Assembly: GCF_014529945.1 (NCBI RefSeq)
Contig: NZ_JACVFB010000001.1
Location: 1,054,001-1,118,000, forward strand
From: Chitinophaga varians
Lineage (GTDB): Bacteria; Bacteroidota; Bacteroidia; Chitinophagales; Chitinophagaceae
Length of the DNA: 64,000 nucleotides
Reading direction: 5' to 3'
Made by a program: the position numbers and the translations under genes. The notes below the pieces were generated by a model that worked only from the letters and a program-made list of their open reading frames with translations, was not told the origin of the DNA and ran no database searches. The stretch's first letter is position 1. Every line of letters starts with the position of its first letter. Positions 25,593-34,507 of this stretch are shown here, piece by piece.

Positions 25593-26345
25593 ATGCAACG
25601 GATCACTTATTACGCAGGCTGTCTCCTGATATTATTACTGGCCGCCTGCTCCAAAGATAAAACACCACCCGGCACCGCTTCGCTGACGATCATCAACGCC
25701 GTGCCCGGCAGCCGGCCGCTGGTCACTAATTTCAGCGGCACCGGCGCTATCCGGTATGACATCGCCAATCAGATACCGTACAACCTTTTCGCGCTGGCCA
25801 ACAACCGTTTCAGTTCCTACGCCGGCCGCCAGCCATTGGCATTGTACCAGTATCCTGACACGACCGATAAAAGCCAGCCACTGTTTAACCTGATGCTCGA
25901 CCTGCCGGTAGGGGCCATGCGTACGTTGTTTCTTACCGGCACCGTCTCTGCGCCGGACACGCTGTTTGCCAATGATGCCGTGCCCTTCCACCCGATGGGG
26001 GACAGTGTATGCGGTTTCCGTTTTGTCAATCTCTCTCCCGGCAGCGCACCGGTGAAAGTGACGATCCAGGGAAAATCCGGCGCACCGGAGGTGAGCAGCC
26101 TGTCATTTAAAGGGATCACCGGTTTCATGAATTACCCGGTCAACGCCGCGCAGGAAGATTACGAGTTTGTGTTCAGTGACGCTGCCACCGGGCAATATAT
26201 TGCCAGCATCGTTACGACCTACGTGCACAACCTGCCTGCCGGCTGGCCCAGTCCATGGCTGTACCAGAACTACACCTTTGCATTGGTCGGCATCCCGGGC
26301 GGTACCAACGGACAGGAACAAAAAGTGCTGTCCATCAGGTATTAG
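25593..26345 (+). CDS. DUF4397-like lipoprotein
   Basis: A 250-residue lipoprotein with a lipobox (LLLAACSKD). The opening ASLTIINAVPGSRPLVTNF and the later YQYPDT, FVNLSPGSAPVKVTIQG look like the beta-rich DUF4397 family found after many SusD genes. It starts 2 bases after the SusD stop, so it is translated with it. It may sit on the cell surface as an accessory to the receptor pair; no enzymatic residue is evident. The family name is a resemblance by eye. Confidence 0.75.
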   Translation: MQRITYYAGCLLILLLAACSKDKTPPGTASLTIINAVPGSRPLVTNFSGTGAIRYDIANQIPYNLFALANNRFSSYAGRQPLALYQYPDTTDKSQPLFNLMLDLPVGAMRTLFLTGTVSAPDTLFANDAVPFHPMGDSVCGFRFVNLSPGSAPVKVTIQGKSGAPEVSSLSFKGITGFMNYPVNAAQEDYEFVFSDAATGQYIASIVTTYVHNLPAGWPSPWLYQNYTFALVGIPGGTNGQEQKVLSIRY

Positions 26346-26379
26346 GCAGGCATCAACATTTAATTATTCAAAACGTATT

Positions 26380-27306
26380 ATGAGCACTATCTTGAAAATT
26401 GACCGGCTCTCACACAGGTACAGCAGTGCCTGGGCTATCCGCGATATTAACCTGGAAATAGGCCATACCGGCGTCATCGGGCTGTTAGGCTCCAATGGCG
26501 CTGGTAAGTCTACCACCATGAATATCATCTGCGGTGTGCTGAACCAGACGGAAGGCCAGGTATTTGTGAACGGACTGGATATCCGGCAGCAACCGGAACA
26601 AGCCAAAAGAGAGATCGGTTTCCTGCCACAAAATCCTCCTGTATATACTGACCTTACAGTAGATGAGTACCTGCATTTTGCAGCGCAACTGCGACATATC
26701 GAGAAAAATAAAGTGCGCAAGGCAGTAGAAGAAGCCAAAGAACGGGTGGGCATTTCCCACTTCAGCACCCGCCTGATCAGTAACCTCTCCGGAGGCTACC
26801 GCCAGCGTGTAGGCATCGCGCAGGCTATTATCCATAAACCCAAACTGGTGGTGATGGACGAGCCCACCAATGGCCTTGATCCCAACCAGCTCATTGAAGC
26901 CAGAAAACTGATACGGGAGATAGGGCAGGACCATACCGTGTTGTTGTCGTCACATATCCTCTCTGAAGTGCACCTGCTTTGCCGTGAAATCATCATGATA
27001 GAAGGAGGCCGGGTGATCTTCTCCGATACCATGGAGGCGTTCAATAATTACGTGCAGCCGCACAGCGTGCTGGTGAAAATGGAACAGCCGCCAACAGCTG
27101 CTGAACTACAACAGATCAAAGGCGTGTCCCGGGTGGAATTCCTCAATGACCGTCAGGTCCGCCTCTATTTCGATGGCGATGAAAGTATCACCGAAAGGAT
27201 CATCACCGCCAGCGTACAGCATGGATGGCGACTACGTGAGATCAACCTCGACAAAGGATTGCTGGATGACATTTTCAAGCAATTATCTATTCAATCGCTC
27301 CAATAA
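26380..27306 (+). CDS. ABC transporter ATPase, GldA-like
   Basis: A 308-residue ATPase for the membrane protein encoded next. Visible are Walker A GSNGAGKST, the Q-loop LPQNPPVYTDLT, the signature LSGGYRQRVGIAQA, Walker B LVVMDEPTNGLDPNQ and the H-loop LLSSHILSEV. The C-terminal about 80 residues are the extension seen in GldA and Nos/Ccm-type exporters. The LSGGYRQRVG signature is typical of GldA. Here it sits in a SusC/D operon, so it may be a paralogue of the gliding-motility ATPase rather than GldA itself. Confidence 0.9.
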   Translation: MSTILKIDRLSHRYSSAWAIRDINLEIGHTGVIGLLGSNGAGKSTTMNIICGVLNQTEGQVFVNGLDIRQQPEQAKREIGFLPQNPPVYTDLTVDEYLHFAAQLRHIEKNKVRKAVEEAKERVGISHFSTRLISNLSGGYRQRVGIAQAIIHKPKLVVMDEPTNGLDPNQLIEARKLIREIGQDHTVLLSSHILSEVHLLCREIIMIEGGRVIFSDTMEAFNNYVQPHSVLVKMEQPPTAAELQQIKGVSRVEFLNDRQVRLYFDGDESITERIITASVQHGWRLREINLDKGLLDDIFKQLSIQSLQ

Positions 27307-27315
27307 TTTTTATAC

Positions 27316-29643
27316 ATGAAGATGATATTTAAGATTGCTAAAACAGAGCTCCGCAACCTGTTCTATTCACCGGTAGCCTGGTTCTTAACAATCGCTTTTA
27401 TGGTGCAGTGCGGCGTATACTATGTAGGGCCGTTGTATGGTCTGGCGAACTGGCAGGATATAGTTACCAGAAATAATCCGGGGATTACCGATTTTGGTAT
27501 ATCCATGACCGATACCCTCTTTTTGGGAACCGATGGTATCTTCTCCAGCGCATTGGAGAACCTTTACCTGTTTGTTCCCCTGTTGACCATGGGGCTGATC
27601 AGCCGGGAAGTGAACAGTGGCACGATCAAACTATTGTTTTCTTCCCCTATCCGTACCCGTGAGATCGTGTTGGGGAAATACCTGGCGATCATGATCTACA
27701 ATATGCTGCTGGTAAGTATTGTAGGCATCTTTATGATCGTGGGAGCGCTCAATATTCATCAGGTGGATTATGGTGTATTACTATCTGCCGCATTAGGTTT
27801 CTATCTGCTGGTATGCGCGTATACGGCCATCGGATTGTTTATGTCCAGCCTGACCAACTATCAGATCGTTTCGGCTATTGGCAGCTTTATCATCATTTTT
27901 GTACTGGCCCATATCGGCGGCCTTTGGCAGAAATATGATTTCGTAAGAGACCTGACTTACTTCCTGTCTATTTCCGGTCGTACGATCAAAATGGTGAAAG
28001 GGTTGATCACTACCAAAGACGTGATTTACTTTGCGGTGATCGCGTATATGTTTGTCAGCTTCACGCTGATCAAAATGAAAGCAGGGCGTGAATCGAGGCC
28101 ATGGTGGGCACAGGCTTCCCGTTATGTGGCCGTATTCGCTTCTGTACTGGTGATCGGCTATATCAGCTCCCGTCCGGCTTTTGTTGCCTACTGGGATACT
28201 ACCCGCCGGCAGACCAATACGCTGCATGCCAATACCCAGGCCATCTTGAAAGAGCTGGGTAAAGAGCCCATGGAAGTTACGCTGTATACCAACCTGTTGG
28301 GACGCGGCGTCCACCGCGGCCTGCCGGAGAACCGGAATGATTATATGTGGAACCTCTGGGAACCATATCTCCGTTTTAAACCGGACATCAAATTTAATTA
28401 CGTTTATTATTATGATACCGATGATGCTGACAGCTCGCTGTATAGAAGCTGGCCGGGTAAGAGTTTGCCGGAGATCGCCGCGCTGAATGCAGAAGGATTT
28501 CAGGTCAATGTCAAAGATTTTAAAGTGCCGGCAGAAGTGCGTAAGATGATCGACCTGCAACCGGAAGGTTATCGTCTGGTGATGCAGCTGAAATACAAAG
28601 GAAAGACCACTTTCCTGCGCACCTTCGACGATGCGACCTTCTGGCCGGAAGAACAACAGATTGCGGCTTCTCTTAAAAGACTGCTGCCGGGTAATATGCC
28701 CAAAAACATCTTCCTGACCGGCAACCTCGAACGCAGTATCTACAAAAAGGGAGAGCGCGAATATTCCAATCATACCATTGCTAAAGACAACCGTCAGTCG
28801 CTGATCAACATCGGCTTCGATTCGGACAGCCTGTGTGTGGAAACACAGGAGATCCCTGCTGATATCGCCACGCTGATACTGGCAGATCCGAAGACCGCCC
28901 TGACTGCTACAGCGGTGGAAAAGATCAACCGTTACATCAATAATGGCGGCAATATGCTGATCTTCGGAGAACCCGGCAAACAACAGATGCTTAATCCGGT
29001 ACTGAAACAATTGGGCGTGCAGCTCATGGACGGTACGCTGATAGAAGTGTCCAAAGATGAAATGCCGCATATGGTGAAGCCGGTCCTCACCTCCGCAGGG
29101 TTGCATCTCTCGGAAGATCCTGCCCTGGTAGCTTTACGGGAATTGCAGACGGGTGGTAAAGGTATGGGCCAACTGATGCCTGGCGTCACCGGCATCTCCT
29201 TCGGAGACAGCAGCACTTTCAAGGCAGCGCCCCTGCTGCTGACCGTTCCCGGCAAAGCGTGGCTTAAAGCAGGTACCGTGGTGACAGATTCCACCGCGCC
29301 GGTATTTAATCCGCAGGACGGAGATACCCGTCAGCCATCCTATGCTACAGCGGTGGGGCTGACCCGTATCATCCATGGTAAGGAGCAACGCATTGCTGTA
29401 TCCGCAGACGCTGATTTTATGAGCAATCTACGGCAGGGCGGCGGCTTCCTGGGAATTGACTTTTACGCCTGGATGGTAAACGACGCATTTCCCATCTTCA
29501 CGCCGAAAATAAAACCTGTCGATACCAGACTGACCATAACCGCCGCCACGGCGACGATGGAAAAGTACCTGTTCGTATGGGTGTTGCCAGGGTTGGTACT
29601 GCTGGGAGGAACAATATTACTGGTGCGTCGTAAGAGACAATAA
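27316..29643 (+). CDS. GldF/GldG-type ABC permease fusion
   Basis: A 775-residue membrane protein in which an ABC-2 type permease of about six segments (about 1-290; FYSPVAWFLTIAFMVQCGVYYVGPL, SREVNSGTIKLLFSSPIRTREIVLGKYLAI) is joined to a GldG-like extracytoplasmic auxiliary domain (about 300-740; NTLHANTQAILKELGKEPMEVTLYTN, INNGGNMLIFGEPGKQQ) and a last membrane helix (VWVLPGLVLLGGTILL). In gliding flavobacteria GldF and GldG are separate genes; the fused form is common elsewhere in the phylum. It begins 9 bases after its ATPase gene. The cargo is unknown. Confidence 0.88.
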   Translation: MKMIFKIAKTELRNLFYSPVAWFLTIAFMVQCGVYYVGPLYGLANWQDIVTRNNPGITDFGISMTDTLFLGTDGIFSSALENLYLFVPLLTMGLISREVNSGTIKLLFSSPIRTREIVLGKYLAIMIYNMLLVSIVGIFMIVGALNIHQVDYGVLLSAALGFYLLVCAYTAIGLFMSSLTNYQIVSAIGSFIIIFVLAHIGGLWQKYDFVRDLTYFLSISGRTIKMVKGLITTKDVIYFAVIAYMFVSFTLIKMKAGRESRPWWAQASRYVAVFASVLVIGYISSRPAFVAYWDTTRRQTNTLHANTQAILKELGKEPMEVTLYTNLLGRGVHRGLPENRNDYMWNLWEPYLRFKPDIKFNYVYYYDTDDADSSLYRSWPGKSLPEIAALNAEGFQVNVKDFKVPAEVRKMIDLQPEGYRLVMQLKYKGKTTFLRTFDDATFWPEEQQIAASLKRLLPGNMPKNIFLTGNLERSIYKKGEREYSNHTIAKDNRQSLINIGFDSDSLCVETQEIPADIATLILADPKTALTATAVEKINRYINNGGNMLIFGEPGKQQMLNPVLKQLGVQLMDGTLIEVSKDEMPHMVKPVLTSAGLHLSEDPALVALRELQTGGKGMGQLMPGVTGISFGDSSTFKAAPLLLTVPGKAWLKAGTVVTDSTAPVFNPQDGDTRQPSYATAVGLTRIIHGKEQRIAVSADADFMSNLRQGGGFLGIDFYAWMVNDAFPIFTPKIKPVDTRLTITAATATMEKYLFVWVLPGLVLLGGTILLVRRKRQ

Positions 29644-29654
29644 AACAGGACACT

Positions 29655-30953
29655 ATGTTTTTACAAACGGATGAACAAACCATAGAAGACCTCCGGATAT
29701 TCGGCAAACGGGATGTGAGCGGTATCTATGAGCTGTATAACCACACGCATACGCGGGGCGGCGAGGCCCTACTGCAGGAAATGTTCCGGCAGCCGCTGTC
29801 CGACAAGGACGCTATTAACCGCAGAAGCAGTATCATCGCCCACTTCGCACAGCAACGTGTAGCTTTCCCGTTTGAAGCGGCCATGTTTGATATGGCGGAA
29901 AAATACCTGAAAAACGGTGACGAACATACGAAAAGCGGCGGTCGCACCGCCGCTCTCGGGGAGAAAGATATCTATAACGGCGTAACGGCTGTGATCGGGC
30001 TGATACAACAACTGCACCGCTTCATAGAAGGCCCGGCAATAGCCGCTGCTACGGCCTATACCAGCGAGCGCACCGCCATTGCCATGTTGCTCGCGGAGCC
30101 GGCGCTGGAACCGGCGCTCAACGAACCGATGAAAGGCAAGTTGTCATTCGGCGCCGTGACCGCGTTCGACCTGCTGTTCCGTACAAGGGAACGGCAGCGT
30201 ATCACCAGGCTGCTGGAGCACGTATATACGCTGGACGTATACCTGTCTGTAGCGGCGGTGGCCACAGAGAAACAGTTCATATTCCCTACGGCGCTGGACA
30301 GCGGTGGTGCGGTGCTGCAACTGGAAGGCGTGTACCACCCGGCCCTGAAAAATCCGGTGCGCAACAACGTGTCCATGGGGCCGGACAGTAACGTCATCTT
30401 CCTCACGGGCGCCAACATGGCCGGAAAGTCTACCTTCCTGCGCTCGCTCAGCACGGCGCTGTATATAGCGCACATGGGTTTCCCGGTGGCCGCCGGCAAA
30501 ATGTCGTTCTCCGTGATGGACGGTATTTATACCACCATCAACCTGCCGGACAACCTCGGCATCGGTGCCAGTCACTTCTACGCGGAAGTGCTGCGCGTGA
30601 AAAAAGTAGCGACGGCCCTGAGCAGCGGGCAGTCGCTGCTGGTCATCTTCGATGAGCTGTTCAGAGGCACCAACGTAAAGGACGCCCATGAAGCGACGGT
30701 AGCTGTCAGTCGTGCTTTTGCAGGGCGTAAAAACAGCCTGTTTGTTATCTCGTCCCATATCGTAGAAGCCGGCGATGGACTGAAACAAGCCGGCAGTGTG
30801 GACTTCCGTTATCTGCCTACGCGGATGAACGGTCATCAGCCCGAGTATACGTATACGTTAGAACAGGGTATTACAGATGATCGCCATGGTATGATCATCA
30901 TCCGGAATGAAGGCATACTGGATATTCTCAGTAATGGTCGTAAGACTAAATAA
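29655..30953 (+). CDS. MutS-like ATPase without mismatch-recognition domain (copy 1)
   Basis: A 432-residue MutS-family protein. Its N-terminus matches the MutS core domain III (ISGIYELYNHTHTRGGEALLQEMFRQPLSDKDAINRR pattern, about 20-60), followed by a helical region, then the ATPase domain with Walker A GANMAGKST (252-260) and Walker B VIFDELFRGTNVKDAHEAT. The Phe-x-Glu mismatch-recognition domain I and connector domain II are absent, and there is no C-terminal Smr nuclease, so it is neither MutS1 nor MutS2. Its place after an ABC exporter is odd for DNA repair. Its function is unknown. Confidence 0.88.
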   Translation: MFLQTDEQTIEDLRIFGKRDVSGIYELYNHTHTRGGEALLQEMFRQPLSDKDAINRRSSIIAHFAQQRVAFPFEAAMFDMAEKYLKNGDEHTKSGGRTAALGEKDIYNGVTAVIGLIQQLHRFIEGPAIAAATAYTSERTAIAMLLAEPALEPALNEPMKGKLSFGAVTAFDLLFRTRERQRITRLLEHVYTLDVYLSVAAVATEKQFIFPTALDSGGAVLQLEGVYHPALKNPVRNNVSMGPDSNVIFLTGANMAGKSTFLRSLSTALYIAHMGFPVAAGKMSFSVMDGIYTTINLPDNLGIGASHFYAEVLRVKKVATALSSGQSLLVIFDELFRGTNVKDAHEATVAVSRAFAGRKNSLFVISSHIVEAGDGLKQAGSVDFRYLPTRMNGHQPEYTYTLEQGITDDRHGMIIIRNEGILDILSNGRKTK

Positions 30954-30964
30954 AAATTGCAGTT

Positions 30965-32290
30965 ATGAGCTTTAGTATAGACAGGCAAACGATGGATGAA
31001 CTGAACCTGCTGGGCAAGTTCCGGCAGGGTTCAGTATATCACCTGTTCAACCAGGTGAAGACAAGGGGAGGAGAACGTTTGCTGGACACCATGTTTCAGT
31101 CGCCGCTGGAAGATATGGCTGCCATCAACGAACGGAGCAGCATTTTCCGTTTCTTTCAGGAAGCGCAGCTGATATTTCCGTTCGATGTACCGCAGCTAAC
31201 GCAGATGCGGGAGTACCTCGATACCGGTGGCAGCAAAAATGTGCTGCTCTCCATGGCCGACACCCTGCTGAAGAAAGGACTCTCCACGGTTGCCCGTGAT
31301 GAACGTTACCGGAAAAATGTGCAGGGCCTGCAGGCTACTATCGTGACGATAAAGAAATGTACCGCCTTCGTGGCTTCCATGGCGTCGCTGTCAGGGCCAT
31401 ATGAAGACCGTATCACCGCCATCCGGCAGCTGCTGCGTACCCGTGAGCTGGAACAGCTGGCAGATATGGACATCTATCAGGCATTGCCCGTAAGAACACT
31501 GGCCACCTACGATCATCTGCTGAAAAATAAACTCCGGGAAACGATGGAAACGCTGTTGGCGTTTATCGATGAACTGGATATATATATCGCCGTCAGTGAT
31601 GTGGCGAGAGCCAAAGGGTTCCATTATGCACAGGCGTTGCCATCAGAGAAAAATATGCTGTCTGCGACTGGACTGCATCATCCCTGTATCAGCAACGCTG
31701 TCGGCAACGATATCGAAATGCAGCAGGGCAGCAATGTGTTGTTCCTTACCGGTGCTAATATGGCGGGCAAGTCCACACTGATGAAATCGATCGGCATTGC
31801 CTTGTATCTGTCACACATGGGCTTCCCGGTGGCAGCGTCCCGCCTCGTTTTCTCCGTTCGGGAAGGGCTCTATTCTTCGATCAACGTATCGGACAATATC
31901 AGTCTGGGCTACAGCCATTTCTATGCAGAAGTGGTGCGGGTGAAACAGGCTGCCGAAGCTACAGCTAGCGGCAAACGCCTGCTGCTGATGTTCGATGAGC
32001 TCTTTAAAGGCACCAACGTAAAAGACGCTTACGATGGTACACTGGCCGTGACCGCCGCTTTTGCGGAATATACCGGCTGTCTCTTTATCGTGTCTACCCA
32101 CATCATAGAAGTGGGAGAGGCGCTGAAAGATAAACCCAATATACAGTTCCGCTTCCTGCCCACGGTGATGGAGGGTAGCCGTCCCCGTTATACCTACCGG
32201 CTGGAAGAAGGGATTACGGAAGACCGCCAGGGGATGATGATCATCCGCAATGAAGGTATTCTGGAACTGATTAATGCCAATAACCTGTAA
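30965..32290 (+). CDS. MutS-like ATPase without mismatch-recognition domain (copy 2)
   Basis: A 441-residue paralogue of the preceding protein, starting 11 bases after it. The same layout is seen: domain III-like start (LGKFRQGSVYHLFNQVKTRGGERLL), long helical part, Walker A GANMAGKST (about 263-271), Walker B MFDELFKGTNVKDAYDGT and a closing segment ITEDRQGMMIIRNEGILELI that parallels ITDDRHGMIIIRNEGILDIL in copy 1. The two are diverged throughout, which suggests they act as a heterodimer, as eukaryotic MutS homologues do. Confidence 0.88.
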   Translation: MSFSIDRQTMDELNLLGKFRQGSVYHLFNQVKTRGGERLLDTMFQSPLEDMAAINERSSIFRFFQEAQLIFPFDVPQLTQMREYLDTGGSKNVLLSMADTLLKKGLSTVARDERYRKNVQGLQATIVTIKKCTAFVASMASLSGPYEDRITAIRQLLRTRELEQLADMDIYQALPVRTLATYDHLLKNKLRETMETLLAFIDELDIYIAVSDVARAKGFHYAQALPSEKNMLSATGLHHPCISNAVGNDIEMQQGSNVLFLTGANMAGKSTLMKSIGIALYLSHMGFPVAASRLVFSVREGLYSSINVSDNISLGYSHFYAEVVRVKQAAEATASGKRLLLMFDELFKGTNVKDAYDGTLAVTAAFAEYTGCLFIVSTHIIEVGEALKDKPNIQFRFLPTVMEGSRPRYTYRLEEGITEDRQGMMIIRNEGILELINANNL

Positions 32291-32311
32291 AAAACACCTA
32301 ACATATAACAT

Positions 32312-33793
32312 ATGAAGAAGCTGTTGACATATGGCGCCGGCGCCATACTGGCCTGCGCATGCCTGCAGGCGTCGGCTCAGGAGAAAAAACTGGCCAGCCT
32401 CACCAAAGAGGATTTTATTGCCGACTTCCGGTTGGCAGTCGATATTCTGAAAAAACAACATCCTAATCCATATAAGTTTATTGACTCCGCCACTTTCAGC
32501 CGCCGGGTGGATTCGCTGATGGACCGTATGGCCAAAGAGCCGGACGTACTGGCCAGCCTGCAATATTCGCCTATTTACCTCGTACGGGACGTGCATACCA
32601 GTCTGCGGCTATCCAATGACAATTCCCGGGAGCTGTATAGCACACTTCGTTTCTTCCCCTATCCGGTGATCATCGAACGGGGACGGATATACGTGAATAT
32701 CAAAGGAGCCACGATTCCTTTTGGTGCGGAGATCATCAGCATCAACAATAAATCCGCTAAAGAAATTCTGCAAAGCCTCTCCACTTCCGCCTATAGTGAT
32801 GGTTTTATTCCTACCGGCATGGACCGGTTATATTCCGATTTTCAGGTGACCTTCAGTCTGCTGACGCCCCACCAGGCTACCTACCCCGTAACCTGGGTGG
32901 CGTCCGGCAGTAAAGAGACAAAGAAGACGATGCTGGCAGCATCGGGGCCTACCGAGGCTTTCCATGCCAACAGGCAGGCTGTCTTCCCGTTCAACCTGTT
33001 ACAGCGGGCTTATTACATCTACAATGACTATGACGACAGTACGAAAACGGGCCGGTTGACCGTCAATACTTTTGGTATCGGCGAACAGGAAGCTTACAAA
33101 GAATTCAGTGAATTTTTCCGGGAAGTAAAGAAGCGGAATTATCAGCAGGTGATCATCGACGTACGCAGCAATGGTGGTGGTAACCCCGCCATCTCCGCGC
33201 TGCTGTATTCTTTCATGGCAGAGGCGCCTTTCCGTAACGTGTATAATTACCGTACCCGCAACATCGAAGTGGCCTACCCGGAATATACCGTGGCCGAAAA
33301 CGGCAGACGCCTTTCTGATGAAGATATACAGGGACAGAAAAACTTCTTCTATCAACGCTTTGATAAAGACAGCTCCGGCTTCTACGTAGGCAATGCCCGC
33401 CTGAAAGACGGTCTGCTGGAGAATTTCCCGCCTGATAAAGATGCCTTTCACGGGAAAGTATATGTATTGACCGGTGGCGGCACCGTGTCTGCGGCGACTT
33501 ACTTCGCTTCATTGGTACAGAAGAATAAAAGAGGCGTTATCATCGGAAAGGAAACCGGTAGTGGCGAAGCGGCTACCACGGCAGCCTGGTTCCTGCGGTA
33601 CCTGCTGCCACGCACAAAATGTGTGCTGACGGTTCCTTTGTCTGAGCTCTATTTCTTTAATGCCACAAAAGACCCCGGTCGTGGTATTATGCCGGATAAA
33701 GAAGTTCCGATGGATAAATTCATGGGGTATGTACAGGCAGATAAAGATCCTGAAATATCCTATACTATGGAGCTGATTAATGCAGCGAAATAA
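32312..33793 (+). CDS. Secreted S41-family (C-terminal processing/tricorn-like) peptidase
   Basis: A 493-residue exported protein, last in the run. The signal peptide ends near QASAQ (residue 23). The S41 core is visible as IIDVRSNGGGNPA (281-293), the nucleophile Ser393 in LTGGGTVSAATYFASL, and the downstream GVIIGKETGSGEAATTA. An N-terminal helical domain (EDFIADFRLAVDILKKQHPNPYKF) precedes it. It should cleave peptides in the periplasm or outside. Start is 21 bases after the second MutS-like gene. Confidence 0.88.
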   Translation: MKKLLTYGAGAILACACLQASAQEKKLASLTKEDFIADFRLAVDILKKQHPNPYKFIDSATFSRRVDSLMDRMAKEPDVLASLQYSPIYLVRDVHTSLRLSNDNSRELYSTLRFFPYPVIIERGRIYVNIKGATIPFGAEIISINNKSAKEILQSLSTSAYSDGFIPTGMDRLYSDFQVTFSLLTPHQATYPVTWVASGSKETKKTMLAASGPTEAFHANRQAVFPFNLLQRAYYIYNDYDDSTKTGRLTVNTFGIGEQEAYKEFSEFFREVKKRNYQQVIIDVRSNGGGNPAISALLYSFMAEAPFRNVYNYRTRNIEVAYPEYTVAENGRRLSDEDIQGQKNFFYQRFDKDSSGFYVGNARLKDGLLENFPPDKDAFHGKVYVLTGGGTVSAATYFASLVQKNKRGVIIGKETGSGEAATTAAWFLRYLLPRTKCVLTVPLSELYFFNATKDPGRGIMPDKEVPMDKFMGYVQADKDPEISYTMELINAAK

Positions 33794-33794
33794 C

Positions 33795-33827
33795 AAAAAG
33801 CTGGTGTGCACAACACCAGCTTTTTTT
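33795..33827 (+). terminator. Strong rho-independent terminator ending the sigma/SusCD/MutS-like run
   Basis: AAAAAGCTGGTGT pairs with ACACCAGCTTTTT and a run of seven T follows, just after the S41 peptidase stop. Confidence 0.92.
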
Positions 33828-33836
33828 ATGCTACCC

Positions 33837-34064
33837 TTAGGTTATTCTAAAATAAATACCCATCTTTGCATCGGAAATAAGGTTCTTGACATGCAGAACT
33901 TTTTGATTCAGATCGTTATGAGATAGTAGTATATCGTGCAGAAACGGCTTTCTGCCATATCCCCGGAAGTATTGTACATCTGTGACCCCGGTTAAATCCT
34001 CCCACATTGTAGTGCTGCCCTGATCCCTGTTCTGATACGCAATCAACAAGTTTTTTACAGTCAT
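33837..34064 (-). CDS. Possible 75-residue protein of unknown function
   Basis: An open frame MTVKNLLIAYQNRDQGSTTM to the end FRIT in a stretch without other genes. It matches no family I know. It is kept only because it fills the gap between a strong terminator and the next gene and has a mixed, protein-like composition. It could equally be chance. Confidence 0.3.
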   Translation of the reverse strand: MTVKNLLIAYQNRDQGSTTMWEDLTGVTDVQYFRGYGRKPFLHDILLSHNDLNQKVLHVKNLISDAKMGIYFRIT

Positions 34065-34092
34065 TTTTTACCGGTAGACCCGTGTCGTTGAT

Positions 34093-34138
34093 GTATGTCG
34101 TCAATGGACATACGGTGTTTGTTGCCCGAAAGTCGGGC
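34093..34138 (+). promoter_or_regulatory. Two consecutive hairpins upstream of the S26-like gene
   Basis: GTATGTC/GACATAC (34093-34113, 7-base stem) and GCCCGA/TCGGGC (34124-34138, 6-base stem, 3-base loop) lie 45-90 bases before the start at 34184. They could be a structured leader; no riboswitch class is recognised. Confidence 0.35.
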
Positions 34139-34183
34139 GGCCCGGCAGACCTATGCCCTGAAAATGCACTTAATTTTTATGTT

Positions 34184-34507
34184 ATGAATAAATATGAAAG
34201 ACTCAAAAATGAACTGGAAACAGTTGGGACCGGAAAAATGAAAGCCTTTGGCAGTTCTATGTTGCCTATCCTGAAAAGTGGCACGCTGCTTACGTTTCAA
34301 CGGGAGCAGGAATATGCCGTGGGCGACATCGTGTTCTGTAAGGTGAAAGGGCGTTATATCGATGCGCACAAAATCACCAAGAGAGATGCCAACAAAGGAT
34401 ACCTGATCGCTAATAATCACGGATTTGAAAACGGATGGACGAAGGTGATCTATGGCAGGGTGATACTGGGAGAATATGAGAATCGGACTATCTACCCGAA
34501 GCGGTAG
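34184..34507 (+). CDS. Small S24/S26-type serine peptidase-like protein with probable Ser-His dyad
   Basis: A 107-residue protein with the signal peptidase/LexA-type core. GSSMLP holds the probable nucleophile Ser25, followed by GDIVFCKVKGRYIDAHKI with His62 where archaeal/ER-type signal peptidases and SipW have IVHRV (a Ser-His dyad) and bacterial LepB has a Lys. The end ANNHGFENGWTKVIYGRVI matches the last conserved block. No membrane anchor is seen, which is unusual for a signal peptidase; the start was set at MNKYERL. Its last 20 bases overlap the convergent metallo-hydrolase gene. Confidence 0.75.
   Translation: MNKYERLKNELETVGTGKMKAFGSSMLPILKSGTLLTFQREQEYAVGDIVFCKVKGRYIDAHKITKRDANKGYLIANNHGFENGWTKVIYGRVILGEYENRTIYPKR

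Noticed and set aside
27793..29106. A 437-codon open frame on the minus strand
   Set aside because: It is antisense to the GldF/GldG-type fusion, which has clear domains and correct spacing from its ATPase. The minus frame shows no family features.
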